DNA of 64,000 nucleotides from Ravibacter sp037191015 (GTDB lineage: Bacteria > Bacteroidota > Bacteroidia > Cytophagales > Spirosomataceae), in the NCBI GenBank assembly GCA_037191015.1, contig JBBCKD010000007.1, positions 124,001 to 188,000 on the forward strand, read 5' to 3'. The position numbers and the translations under genes were made by a program. Below are positions 52,494-60,649 of this stretch, piece by piece (the first letter of the stretch is position 1; each line of letters starts with the position of its first letter). The notes under the pieces were generated by a model. The model was given only the letters and a program-made list of their open reading frames with translations, had not been told where the DNA came from and ran no database searches.

Positions 52494-54761
52494 ATGCAAA
52501 GCTTTCGCTTTTTACTTCTACGGCTGATCCTGCTTGCTGCCGGCAGTGCGTTCACAATGCAATCTTTCTCCCAGGGTTCCTGGAAAAACATCGCTGAAAT
52601 TGACAACCGGACGACCGTCTGTTTCGGCAACGGGATTTTCGTATCGGCCGGCGAGAAAGGCAGGATCTCCACTTCTGCCGACGGTATCAACTGGAATTCG
52701 GTGAGCAGCGGCGTTACCAATAACCTGGTCCGGATCGTGTATGCCAACGGGCTTTTCGTAGCCTCGGGCGAAGACGGCGTATTGCTTACATCGGCAAACG
52801 GGCAGGACTGGAATACCAGGAACAGCACCACTACCCAGGACCTGTATGGTGTGGCGTACGGAAACGGCACATTCGTTGTCGTCGGTGATCACATCGTATT
52901 GACTTCAACCGACGGAACCACCTGGGCACCCATCGGCACTATCCCGAACGAATTTATGCTCGATGTCGCTTACGGGAACGGCAGGTTTACGACCGTTTGC
53001 TTTTCGGGGGCTGTGCTTACCTCATCCAATGCCACCGGCTGGACGCCACGAACCAGCGGTACTACACAGTTCCTGTATTCGGTAGCATATCAGAATAGCA
53101 TGTTTACCGCAGTAGGCAACCAGGGTACGATCATCACCTCTCCCGACGGCGAAACATGGACGCCCCGGGCCAGCGGCACCACCCTGTCGCTTTCCGGGAT
53201 ATCCTATGCCAACGGGCTTTTTGTAATTACCGGCGCCAACGGTACGCTGCTCACCTCACCTGATGCGGTAAGCTGGACCGCACCCGCTTCGGGAACGACG
53301 CAGCTCCTGTACGGGTCCGCTTTCGGAAACGGCGGTTTCACGGCAGTGGGCTCGGGCGGGATTACGGTCACATCCACCAACGGAACGACCTGGACCAGCC
53401 GGCAAACGGGCTTTTCAATGACCGGCAACATGATCTATGACATGGATTATAACGGACAATTCGCCGCCCTGAGCAACCAGGGGATTCTTTACTCACCTAA
53501 CGGCGTCAACTGGACGTTGGTTTCTACGTTCTCCAACCAGTTTGTAAGCTCATTCCTTTACAATACTTCAGGGAACCTGATCGGCGCCACCAGCACCGGT
53601 AACGTGTTCTATTCATCGACCACCTCCTGGCAAAGCTCGACCAACATCAGCGGGCAGGCACTGTACGACATTGCCTATGGAAACGGGCGATACGTAATCA
53701 CCTCCAACTTCGGCACCCTTTACTCCTCTCCTACAGGCGCTACGTGGACCAGCACTTCCGTCCCCGGCGGACTGCTGCCTACGCTATCCACCGTAGAATA
53801 CCTGAACGGCCATTTCGTAGCCTTGGGTACCTATCCTTCCGCAACCGTGGTTTTTTCGTCTGCCGACGGGCAAACGTGGACACAAAAGGGAACGGTGCCT
53901 AGCCCCCTGCGCGGGGTTGCGTTTGGCAACGGGCAATACGTGGCAGTCAGTGAGAACGGGGGTATTTATACCTCAGCCGATTTGCAAACCTGGCAGGCAC
54001 AAACGTCCGGTACCGCGCAGCACCTGCGGGCTGTCTGCTATGCCTATAGCTTTTTTGTAGCGGTAGGCGACGGGGGAGCTTTGCTCACTTCTACAGATGG
54101 AACGGTATGGCAGCCGAAGGATAGCCACACCACCAATACGCTCAATTGCGTAAAGGCTGCCAACGGAAGCTTCGTGGCCGGCGGCAATGCCGTGCTGCTT
54201 CAATCCGATGCCATTAACCCGCTTCCGGTAACGCTGATCCGGTTTGACGCCTTTAACGACGAAGGAACGGCGACGCTCCGCTGGCAAACGTCCGAAGAAA
54301 GCGACAGCGACAGGTTTGAAATCGAGCGCAGCACAAACGGAACCACATGGCTCAAAATAGGCGTCGTGGCCGCTGCCGGGAATGCTGCAGGGATAATTAC
54401 CCGCTATTCGTTCAGCGACAATACACCTTTACCGGGGCTTAATTACTACCGCTTAAAAATGATAGACCGCGCGGATGAAAGCTATGCCTTCAGCCGTATC
54501 GCCGGCATTCAATTTGAGGTAAACGAAGACATTACGCTGTATCCTAACCCAGTTTCAAACCGCCTGTACTATAAGGGTAAAGCGGCCGGAAGCATTAAGG
54601 GCATATCGGTCATGGATGCTTCCGGGCACATGCTTTACAATACCCGTAACGACGGCAGGCGAAACGAAGTCGATATGGAGAAACTGCCCGCGGGTATATA
54701 CCTGATCGGCATCACGACGGAAAGTGGCGCCAACATCGTAAAAAAAGTGATCAGGGAGTGA
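52494..54761 (+). CDS. T9SS-secreted 14-repeat beta-propeller protein
   Basis: This 755-residue protein has a signal peptide (about 1-27). It contains 14 repeats of about 40-45 residues, each with a YGNGxFVAVG-like strand, LLTSxDGxTW and SGT segments (about 30-570); fourteen would suit two seven-bladed propellers. A fibronectin-like domain (about 575-675, LPVTLIRFDAF, NYYRLKMIDRADESYAFSR) precedes a type A T9SS sorting tail (about 680-755, LYPNPVSNRLYYKG and LPAGIYLIGITTESGANIVK). The repeats resemble BNR/Ycf48-like units. The protein should be secreted and anchored at the surface by the type IX system. Its ligand is unknown. Confidence 0.85.
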   Translation: MQSFRFLLLRLILLAAGSAFTMQSFSQGSWKNIAEIDNRTTVCFGNGIFVSAGEKGRISTSADGINWNSVSSGVTNNLVRIVYANGLFVASGEDGVLLTSANGQDWNTRNSTTTQDLYGVAYGNGTFVVVGDHIVLTSTDGTTWAPIGTIPNEFMLDVAYGNGRFTTVCFSGAVLTSSNATGWTPRTSGTTQFLYSVAYQNSMFTAVGNQGTIITSPDGETWTPRASGTTLSLSGISYANGLFVITGANGTLLTSPDAVSWTAPASGTTQLLYGSAFGNGGFTAVGSGGITVTSTNGTTWTSRQTGFSMTGNMIYDMDYNGQFAALSNQGILYSPNGVNWTLVSTFSNQFVSSFLYNTSGNLIGATSTGNVFYSSTTSWQSSTNISGQALYDIAYGNGRYVITSNFGTLYSSPTGATWTSTSVPGGLLPTLSTVEYLNGHFVALGTYPSATVVFSSADGQTWTQKGTVPSPLRGVAFGNGQYVAVSENGGIYTSADLQTWQAQTSGTAQHLRAVCYAYSFFVAVGDGGALLTSTDGTVWQPKDSHTTNTLNCVKAANGSFVAGGNAVLLQSDAINPLPVTLIRFDAFNDEGTATLRWQTSEESDSDRFEIERSTNGTTWLKIGVVAAAGNAAGIITRYSFSDNTPLPGLNYYRLKMIDRADESYAFSRIAGIQFEVNEDITLYPNPVSNRLYYKGKAAGSIKGISVMDASGHMLYNTRNDGRRNEVDMEKLPAGIYLIGITTESGANIVKKVIRE

Positions 54762-54851
54762 CTATGTATATAAGAAGTTTACCGGAATAAAAGAATCCTG
54801 CACCCGGTAATTTACCGATCGCTCCACCACCGCGTTATATCGGGAACAATT

Positions 54852-54859
54852 TACATTTG
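54852..54859 (+). promoter_or_regulatory. -7 promoter box of the first HTH paralogue
   Basis: TACATTTG matches TAnnTTTG and lies 20 bases before the ATG at 54879. The surrounding bases resemble those before the two related genes at 58.0 and 58.7 kb, so promoter and gene were duplicated together. Confidence 0.5.
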
Positions 54860-54878
54860 TCCTATAACAAATTCCGAT

Positions 54879-55277
54879 ATGATACCAGACCACACAATTG
54901 AGGCTACCCTCACCCGGGAGTGGGGAAACCCCTCCGACAGCCCCGGTAGTTATCGGGGGGAAGACCAGCAAAAAGTATCCTTTCCCAAGCAAAAGGAAAC
55001 TGTCGACGCCAACGTCCTGCAGCAGATATTAGCGCTGTTGAAGGTACCCGTGAGCGCATTTCAGAACTTTGATCAGGAAAAGACTGTGAATATTATAGGC
55101 AATACATTTACCGATTTCAAGGGCGGCGCCTCGGCGATCAACATAAGGCCCGTATTCAACAACTCTCTCGAAGCGATCCTGAAGCTACACGAAGAACAAA
55201 CAGCGCTGTTTGAGCGGATGCTGAAGGAGAAGGATGAAGTAATAGGCAGGTTGGAGCGGTTGCTGGAAGAGAAGTAG
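54879..55277 (+). pseudogene. HTH-family paralogue with destroyed DNA-binding domain
   Basis: Residues from about 34 (QQKVSFPKQKETVDANVLQQ) to the end (LKEKDEVIGRLERLLEEK) align with the HTH protein at 58076-58492. The preceding HTH (GRNVKRFREMLGIKQDALAW in the relative) is replaced by an unrelated stretch (TREWGNPSDSPGSYRGED) encoded by GC-rich DNA containing CCCCGGT...ATCGGGG. The protein can still be translated (132 residues) but should not bind DNA through this domain. The coiled-coil C-terminus is intact and might still pair with the paralogues. Confidence 0.65.
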
Positions 55278-55365
55278 GCGGGGCTTAGCTAACGAAGGGG
55301 TACTCCCCGGGGCTTTTGCCGTATAAACAGGTAAATTACCCATTTTACGAAGTCCCTTTCCTTTT

Positions 55366-56559
55366 ATGAGATATCCGCTTGCTTTCGTTTTTATCATATC
55401 ACTATTCACCAGGACTTACAGCCAGGATAAGCTTCCGGCCGGAAGGCCCCTGCCCGTACTTGCCTGGATGGGCGTCCCCGCGGAAGAAACCTCCGAAACG
55501 CGTTTCAGCGAATTGAAGGAAGCGGGGATCTCGCTCAACTTCGTCCACTACCCCAACGTGGCCGCGGTGGAGAAAGCGCTGGAAATCGGCAAAAAAACCG
55601 GTGTGCAGCTTGTAGTCGCCTGTCCTGAGCTTAAAAGCGAACCGGAGAAAACAGTAAAGCGCCTGATGAACCACCCGGCCGTCGCCGGCTACTACCTCCG
55701 CGACGAGCCCTCGCGGAGCGACTTCCCGGAGCTGGGCGAATGGGCCAGACGTATCCAGAGCGTCGACAAGTCAAAGTTCTGCTACATCAACCTGTTTCCG
55801 ACCTATGCCAGTAAAGAGCAGCTCGGTACCGACACCTACCGGGAGTATGTCGAAACGTTCGTAAAAGAAGTGCCGTTATCCTTTATTTCGTTTGACCACT
55901 ACCCGCTGATGAAAAACCGGGTCAGCACTAAAGACTATTACCAGAACATGGAAATCGTCGCCGATATCGCCAGGAAGTCGGGGCGTGACCTGTGGGCGTT
56001 TTCACTGGCAGTGGCCTTTCATGACTATGCGATTCCTACACTTGCCGAGATGAAATTCCAGGTCTACAGCATCCTTGCTTACGGTGCACAGACTGTCCAG
56101 TATTTTACTTACTGGACGCCGATCACAGAACAATGGGACTTTCATCACGCGCCGATCACGACCGACGGAAAACGCACCGACACGTATGAGCACGTCAAAA
56201 CGATCAACAGGGAGATCCAGTCACTGGCAGGTGTATTTGTGGGCTCAAAGGTCCTCTCGGTATGGCACACCGGCGACAAAATCCCGCAGGGTACCCGGCG
56301 GATCTCTGCACTTCCCCCGAAGATCAAAGTGCTGGAAACCACGGGTGAAGGAGCAGTGGTCTCGTTGATGGAAAAAGGAAGCGACACGTTCCTGGTCATT
56401 GTAAACCGCGACTACCAGCAGCCGATGAAGCTGACGCTGGTGGCCGAAGCCGGCGTCAGAAAGGTACTGAAGGACGGCACGCTTGTCCCGGCCGATGCTT
56501 ATACCAATACCCTCTCCGTCGACCCGGGAGACGTCGCGATTTATACTTGGAAAAAGTAG
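55366..56559 (+). CDS. Secreted TIM-barrel protein, glycoside hydrolase-like
   Basis: This 397-residue protein has a signal peptide (about 1-20, LAFVFIISLFTRTYSQ). A TIM-barrel-like region follows (about 25-300): LPVLAWMGVPAEE, GISLNFVHYPN, VAGYYLRDEPSRSDFPELGE (a DEP motif as in clan GH-A acid/base positions), FCYINLFPT, LSFISFDHYP, DLWAFSLAVAFHDYAIPT and QTVQYFTYWTP. A C-terminal beta domain comes after it (about 320-397). The pattern resembles GH42-like and related putative beta-galactosidase families, but I cannot name one. It is a single-gene unit ended by a hairpin. Confidence 0.6.
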   Translation: MRYPLAFVFIISLFTRTYSQDKLPAGRPLPVLAWMGVPAEETSETRFSELKEAGISLNFVHYPNVAAVEKALEIGKKTGVQLVVACPELKSEPEKTVKRLMNHPAVAGYYLRDEPSRSDFPELGEWARRIQSVDKSKFCYINLFPTYASKEQLGTDTYREYVETFVKEVPLSFISFDHYPLMKNRVSTKDYYQNMEIVADIARKSGRDLWAFSLAVAFHDYAIPTLAEMKFQVYSILAYGAQTVQYFTYWTPITEQWDFHHAPITTDGKRTDTYEHVKTINREIQSLAGVFVGSKVLSVWHTGDKIPQGTRRISALPPKIKVLETTGEGAVVSLMEKGSDTFLVIVNRDYQQPMKLTLVAEAGVRKVLKDGTLVPADAYTNTLSVDPGDVAIYTWKK

Positions 56560-56579
56560 TGCGTGGTCAAAGGAATGCA

Positions 56580-56608
56580 GTGACAATGACGTATAACCAC
56601 ATTGTCAC
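56580..56608. terminator. Hairpin between the hydrolase and the YhcG fragment
   Basis: GTGACAATG and CATTGTCAC form a perfect 9-base stem with an 11-base loop, 20 bases after the hydrolase stop. The TTG at 56602, the only start for the following frame, lies inside the right arm. There is no T-run. Confidence 0.45.
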
Positions 56609-57387
56609 GGCGTAACTTATGGGATATGAAACGTTTTTACGAGTATTACAGAGACGCGCCCGCAAAACTGCGACACAGCGTCGCAGTTTTGCCGTGGAAG
56701 CATAATCTCATCATTTTAAGCAACATACAAACCTATGATGAAGCGCTCTTTTATGTAGAAAAGACCATCGAGAATGGCTGGACCCGGAACCTCCTGCTCA
56801 ATCATCTGAAAGCAGGCTCCTACCAAACCGGCAAACGGCTCAATGCCTCCCATAATTTTAACCATGCTTTACCTGAACCTATCGCATTTCAGGCCTCCGA
56901 ACTTTTGAAGAACAAGTACAATCTCGGATTTCTCGGCCTTACCGAAAAAGTTAAAGAAACGGAACTCGAACGAAGGCTGATCGGGAAAATCAGGCAGTTC
57001 ATTTTAGAACTTGGCAAAGGATTCACTTTTATCGGCAATCAGTATCGCCTTGAATTCAATGGCAAAGAATACGATGTCGACATCCTGCTCTACCACAGAG
57101 TCCTGCGCTGCCTGGTGGCAATAGAGTTGAAAATGGGTACATTCAAACCCGAATACGTCGGCAAGATGAACTTTTGCCTGGGCCTGCTCGACCGGCTGGA
57201 AAAGCAGCCCGACGAAAATCCTTCGATGGGGATTATCCTCTGTGCTGATAAAGACCATCTGGATGTGGAAATTGCCCTCCAGGACATTAATAAGCCTATC
57301 GGGATAGCCGAATACCAGTTATTACTGCCCACTAAAGAGCTGGAAGCGGTAGTGCTGCGAGAGATGAAAAGTTTATCGGGGGAATAG
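56602..57387 (+). pseudogene. 5'-truncated YhcG/DUF1016 PD-(D/E)XK nuclease
   Basis: The frame opens SRRNLWDMKRFYEYYRDAP, which in DUF1016/YhcG proteins is found about 90 residues after the start, so the N-terminal DUF1016_N part is missing. The rest is intact, with VLPWKHNLIIL, EKTIENGWTRNLLLNHLKAG, and the nuclease core EYDVDILLYHRVLRCLVAIE with LKMGTFKPEYVGKMNFCLGL. The only start codon is TTG at 56602, inside a hairpin, after an in-frame stop at 56587. YhcG-like proteins are suspected of cutting or repairing DNA in mobile-element settings. A shortened but catalytically complete product is possible; I call it a probable pseudogene. Confidence 0.7.
56662..56692. repeat. 31-base perfect palindrome inside the YhcG coding region
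   Basis: GCAAAACTGCGAC and GTCGCAGTTTTGC are complementary over 13 bases with a 5-base spacer. It encodes AKLRHSVAVL in the reading frame. A second perfect palindrome with arms AATTGCGTC and GACGCAATT (57550-57576) lies 160 bases after the gene. Confidence 0.6.
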
Positions 57388-57688
57388 GCGGGGTATCCCG
57401 TATCAACGTTAAGATCGGGCTGATTATGGCAGCTACCTCATTAATTCATTGTCAGAAAACCTGCAGCCGCCCGGCGGTCCGACAGAGTTTGGAAGCAGAT
57501 TTTCTTACAGACAGCTAAACTGATATCGGCAATTCTATCGGACATTTCCAATTGCGTCCGCACTGCAGACGCAATTCAGTTGGACACATTATAAGCTGCT
57601 GATATTCATTGATAATGCTTCCTGGTACGAAAAAGGCCGAGGACATCCGAAACTTATATTTAGCGCAAAAATCCAAAAAGAAACAATA
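57388..57688 (+). other. Gene-poor gap with probable gene remnants
   Basis: No complete gene. A palindrome with arms AATTGCGTC/GACGCAATT lies at 57550-57576. Just before the antitoxin gene, codons reading TKKAEDIRNLYLAQKSKKKQ end in a TAG that overlaps the antitoxin GTG. This may be the tail of a lost RelE/HigB-type toxin. The stretch around 57515-57590 (LISAILSDISN) resembles the variable part of DUF1016 proteins. Both identifications are weak. Confidence 0.35.
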
Positions 57689-57991
57689 GTGGAAAAAGAA
57701 CTAAAAACGACTCCGCTCGACACCCTGATAGACAAGCACATCGGAAAGCGAGGCACTCCCGAAAGGGAAACCTTTGAAAATGAGCTCCGTATCGATTTAC
57801 TGGGGCAGGCCATTAAACAGGCCCGACAGGAGCGTAACCTTACACAGGAGCAATTGGGAGAGCTGGTGGGTGTTCAGAAAGCACAAATCTCCAAGATTGA
57901 AAACAGTGTAAAAAACGCCCGTTTTGAGACGATCCTGAAAGTCTTTGATGCATTAGGCGCAAGGGTGAGTTTTAGTGTAGAGCCCGGTTAG
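57689..57991 (+). CDS. XRE-family antitoxin-like regulator, HigA type
   Basis: This 100-residue protein (GTG start) has an N-terminal segment TPLDTLIDKHIGKRGTPERE and an XRE HTH (about 38-92) with AIKQARQERNLTQEQLGELV and VQKAQISKIENSVKNARFET. It ends VFDALGARVSFSVEPG. This closely matches HigA-like antitoxins that sit directly downstream of a HigB/RelE-type toxin gene. No full toxin gene precedes it; only a possible C-terminal tail overlaps its start. It is therefore probably an orphan antitoxin or the survivor of a decayed module. Confidence 0.85.
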   Translation: MEKELKTTPLDTLIDKHIGKRGTPERETFENELRIDLLGQAIKQARQERNLTQEQLGELVGVQKAQISKIENSVKNARFETILKVFDALGARVSFSVEPG

Positions 57992-58045
57992 GAAACACCT
58001 GTATTTTACTTACCTTCACAGCATGGTAATATCCTCCGAATATTT

Positions 58046-58053
58046 TACATTTG
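58046..58053 (+). promoter_or_regulatory. -7 promoter box of the intact HTH gene
   Basis: TACATTTG matches TAnnTTTG, 22 bases before ATG 58076. This spacing is the same as for the 58.7-kb copy and supports the internal ATG (MPNHT) as the start rather than 58058. Confidence 0.55.
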
Positions 58054-58075
58054 TTATATGATAAATTTTAATACT

Positions 58076-58492
58076 ATGCCAAACCATACCATACACCAGG
58101 GCCGCAACGTAAAGCGCTTCCGTGAGATGCTCGGTATCAAGCAAGACGCCCTCGCCTGGGAGCTGGGCGAAGACTGGAACCAGCAGAAAGTATCCCTCAT
58201 CGAGCAAAAGGAAACCATCGATGCCGACCTCCTACGGCAGATATCGTCTGTGTTGAAGCTACCGGTGGAGGCGTTCCAGAATTTTGATGAGGAGCAGGCG
58301 GTGAATATCATTGCCAGTACATTCAACATCGAGAAAGATGCGTATATCGGAAATGCCAAGGCCACTTTCAATATCAACGCGGTAGAAGAAATAAGAAAGC
58401 TCCATGATGAGAAAATGGCGCTTTATGAAAGGATGCTGAAGGAGAAGGATGATATGATAGCGAGGATGGAGCGGTTGGTAGGGGAAAAGTAA
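58076..58492 (+). CDS. HTH protein with C-terminal coiled coil
   Basis: This protein of 138 residues has an XRE-like HTH (about 8-65, GRNVKRFREMLGIKQDALAW, ELGEDWNQQKVSLIEQKE), then LPVEAFQNFDEEQAVNIIAS and a C-terminal coiled coil (KLHDEKMALYERMLKEKDDM). This compact type is common in Bacteroidota accessory regions, and no function is firmly known. Two defective copies flank it: one at 54.9 kb without HTH, one at 58.7 kb without most of the coiled coil. Being the only complete one, it is likely the functional regulator. The ATG at 58076 agrees with the start of the third copy. Confidence 0.85.
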   Translation: MPNHTIHQGRNVKRFREMLGIKQDALAWELGEDWNQQKVSLIEQKETIDADLLRQISSVLKLPVEAFQNFDEEQAVNIIASTFNIEKDAYIGNAKATFNINAVEEIRKLHDEKMALYERMLKEKDDMIARMERLVGEK

Positions 58493-58494
58493 TA

Positions 58495-58620
58495 TTTGGG
58501 CGTGCCCCGCAGCCTTCGCTGAAGCTCTCGAAGCGGGTCGGGCTATCCGCTATATCTTTTGTTTCGCTAAGGCTCCACAAAAGGATGCCGCTCCTATCCC
58601 TCACGCGGGGACGAACAGCT
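58495..58620 (+). repeat. Bacteroidota-type intergenic repeat unit
   Basis: The stretch contains GGGCGTGCCCCGCAG, then GTCGGGCTATCCGCTATATC, CTCCACAAAAGGATGCCGCT and CCTATCCCTCACGCGGGG. From memory, near-identical blocks in this order recur after genes in many Bacteroidota genomes. It has no start codon or proper coding pattern that I trust and contains CG-rich self-complementary ends. It lies between two HTH paralogues and may have helped their duplication. Confidence 0.5.
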
Positions 58621-58667
58621 CGTACCTTTACTTACCGCACCACCATAGTAATGTATTACGAATAAGT

Positions 58668-58675
58668 TATATTTG
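58668..58675 (+). promoter_or_regulatory. -7 promoter box of the third HTH copy
   Basis: TATATTTG matches TAnnTTTG and lies 22 bases before ATG 58698, with CGAATA a few bases upstream as in the 58.0-kb copy. Confidence 0.5.
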
Positions 58676-58697
58676 CTTTATATCATCTTCTGTAGCT

Positions 58698-58997
58698 ATG
58701 CCAAATCATACCATACACCAGGGCCGCAACGTAAAGCGCTTCCGTGAAATGCTCGGTATCAAGCAGGACGCCCTCGTCTGGGAGCTGGGAGAAGATTGGA
58801 ACCAGCAGAAGGTATCCCTCATCGAGCAAAAGGAAACCATCGACGCCAACCTACTGCGGCAGATATCGTCTGCGCTGAAAATACCGGCGGAGATAATCCA
58901 GAATTTTGATGAGGAGATAGTAATGAATATTATCTCCAATACTTTTACAAGTAATATCGTTCTCTACGAACGCTTACTTAAGGAAAAGGAGAAATGA
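58698..58997 (+). pseudogene. HTH paralogue with shortened, frameshifted C-terminus
   Basis: The first 70 residues are nearly identical to the protein at 58076 (MPNHTIHQGRNVKRFREMLG onward), so the HTH is intact. After NIISNTFTSNIVLYERLLKE about 25 residues of the middle are deleted. Near the end a one-base loss converts the KEKDDMIARMER ending of the relative into KEKEK and stop; the lost codons can still be read in the next frame as MMARVED. The 99-residue protein could bind DNA but lacks most of the coiled coil and might interfere with the intact copy. Confidence 0.7.
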
Positions 58998-59068
58998 TGG
59001 CGAGGGTGGAAGATTGATAGATAGATAATTGATTGACTGTAGTACACATTAAGCCCTACTCTCTGTAA

Positions 59069-60631
59069 ATGATTATAAATAACGTACATGTAAGAAAGTT
59101 TCGTGGATTTGAGGATATATATTTCCAACCTGGTTCGGCCTTAACTGTAATTGCAGGCCAAAATGGCACTCAAAAGACTACATTAATGGGCATGTTAAGT
59201 CAGCCATTTTCTATCCCAGACAAAGCTCATCCTATGTCTGGAGAAAAACCTTTGTGCGGTGGAAATTACAGATCATCTTTTGCGGAGAAGTTTAAATTGT
59301 CAGACACATTTGATACGCCAAAAAATCATGAATGGACTCTTTATCTAAATAATAACAGTGAACCAGATTTCACTATTGAAAGTATAGCGCGGTCTAAAAC
59401 AAAACCTGGCATCCGGTTTTGGCAAAAAGGAACACGTTCCAAAGGCTCTGGTTATATCCAGCTACCCGTAATTTACCTAAGCCTTTCCCGTCTATTTCCC
59501 ATTGGTGAAGACAATAATATTGATTCGAGTAAGGACATTATTCTTTCTAATGAGGAATTTGAGTTTTATAAAGATTGGCATAATAAAATACTTATTATCC
59601 CTAATGGAGAGATGACAAGTGTTGATTATTTAGCCAGTAAGCAAAAAAATACAATTGGTGTAAATACCTCGTTTTATGATTGGAAAATGAACTCTGCCGG
59701 TCAAGATAATATTGGTAAAATACTATTAGCTATACTATCTTTTAAACGACTAAATGATAAATATGGTGACTTATATCAAGGCGGAATTTTAGCAATTGAT
59801 GAGCTAGATACAACTTTATATCCTGCATCGCAAATAAAACTTATAGAAGCACTACGGAAGTTTTCATCACGATTTAAAATACAAGTCATTTTCACCACTC
59901 ATTCGCTCACAATTTTAGAAAAGGCTTGTGAGTGGCAGGATGACCCTAAAATACTCGGACAAATTAAGGTATTATACTTACAAAAAGTAGATACTAACGT
60001 ACGTGTTATAGACAATATTAATTTTGAAACAATAAAAAATAAGCTTAATGTAGCTATTACACTTAAGAAAACTACAACAAAAGTACCTGTATTTACCGAA
60101 GACAAAGAAGGTGAGATTTTTTTTAGAGCTATCATCAAAAGGAAGGCATCTAATTTCAATTTTATAGATTGCACTTTCGGTTGTGACAACTTTCTAGAAT
60201 TAACAAGAAAGAAAATTCCTGGATTTCGATTCCCAGAATCCTTAATAGTTCTTGATGGTGACGTAAAAAGTAATGCACAAAAGATGAAGCAAATTGTTTC
60301 AAAAAGAAACATTTTAGTGTTACCAGGCAACCAATCACCAGAACGACTATTAGCAGAGTTTCTAAATAGTTTATCCGACACGTCTTCTGTCTGGGAAAAT
60401 ATTCATAATGGCTATGATAAACAATTCGCTTTTAATAATTATACTCTAAAAGAGATACAATCTAACAGGGGTAAGGCTAAAGTGTGGTTTAATGAACAAA
60501 AACAATACTGGGGTAAGCTGTGCGCGAATTTAATAAATCCATGGATAACAGAAAACCAAGCCGAGGTAGATATCTTTATGGCCGAATTTGAGAATTCTTT
60601 GGAAATGTATCAAAAACATTTACTTAGTTAA
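59069..60631 (+). CDS. OLD-like AAA ATPase with TOPRIM-type C-terminus
   Basis: This 520-residue protein has an ABC/SMC-type ATPase with KFRGFEDIYFQPGSALTVIA at the start, Walker A AGQNGTQKTT (about 28-37), signature-like SAGQDNIGKILLAIL, Walker B GGILAIDELDTTLYP (about 237-251) and the H-loop FTTHS. The C-terminal third has VFTEDKEGEIFFRAII (about 341) and LIVLDGDVKS (about 392), the Glu and Asp-x-Asp pattern of TOPRIM nucleases as in OLD proteins. OLD-type proteins are ATP-driven nucleases in several antiphage systems (OLD, Gabija, retron and PARIS relatives). The gene is much AT-richer than the host-like genes and forms an operon with a ParB-like gene and an adenine methylase. Confidence 0.82.
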   Translation: MIINNVHVRKFRGFEDIYFQPGSALTVIAGQNGTQKTTLMGMLSQPFSIPDKAHPMSGEKPLCGGNYRSSFAEKFKLSDTFDTPKNHEWTLYLNNNSEPDFTIESIARSKTKPGIRFWQKGTRSKGSGYIQLPVIYLSLSRLFPIGEDNNIDSSKDIILSNEEFEFYKDWHNKILIIPNGEMTSVDYLASKQKNTIGVNTSFYDWKMNSAGQDNIGKILLAILSFKRLNDKYGDLYQGGILAIDELDTTLYPASQIKLIEALRKFSSRFKIQVIFTTHSLTILEKACEWQDDPKILGQIKVLYLQKVDTNVRVIDNINFETIKNKLNVAITLKKTTTKVPVFTEDKEGEIFFRAIIKRKASNFNFIDCTFGCDNFLELTRKKIPGFRFPESLIVLDGDVKSNAQKMKQIVSKRNILVLPGNQSPERLLAEFLNSLSDTSSVWENIHNGYDKQFAFNNYTLKEIQSNRGKAKVWFNEQKQYWGKLCANLINPWITENQAEVDIFMAEFENSLEMYQKHLLS

Positions 60632-60649
60632 TCTATATCCTTAATTGCT

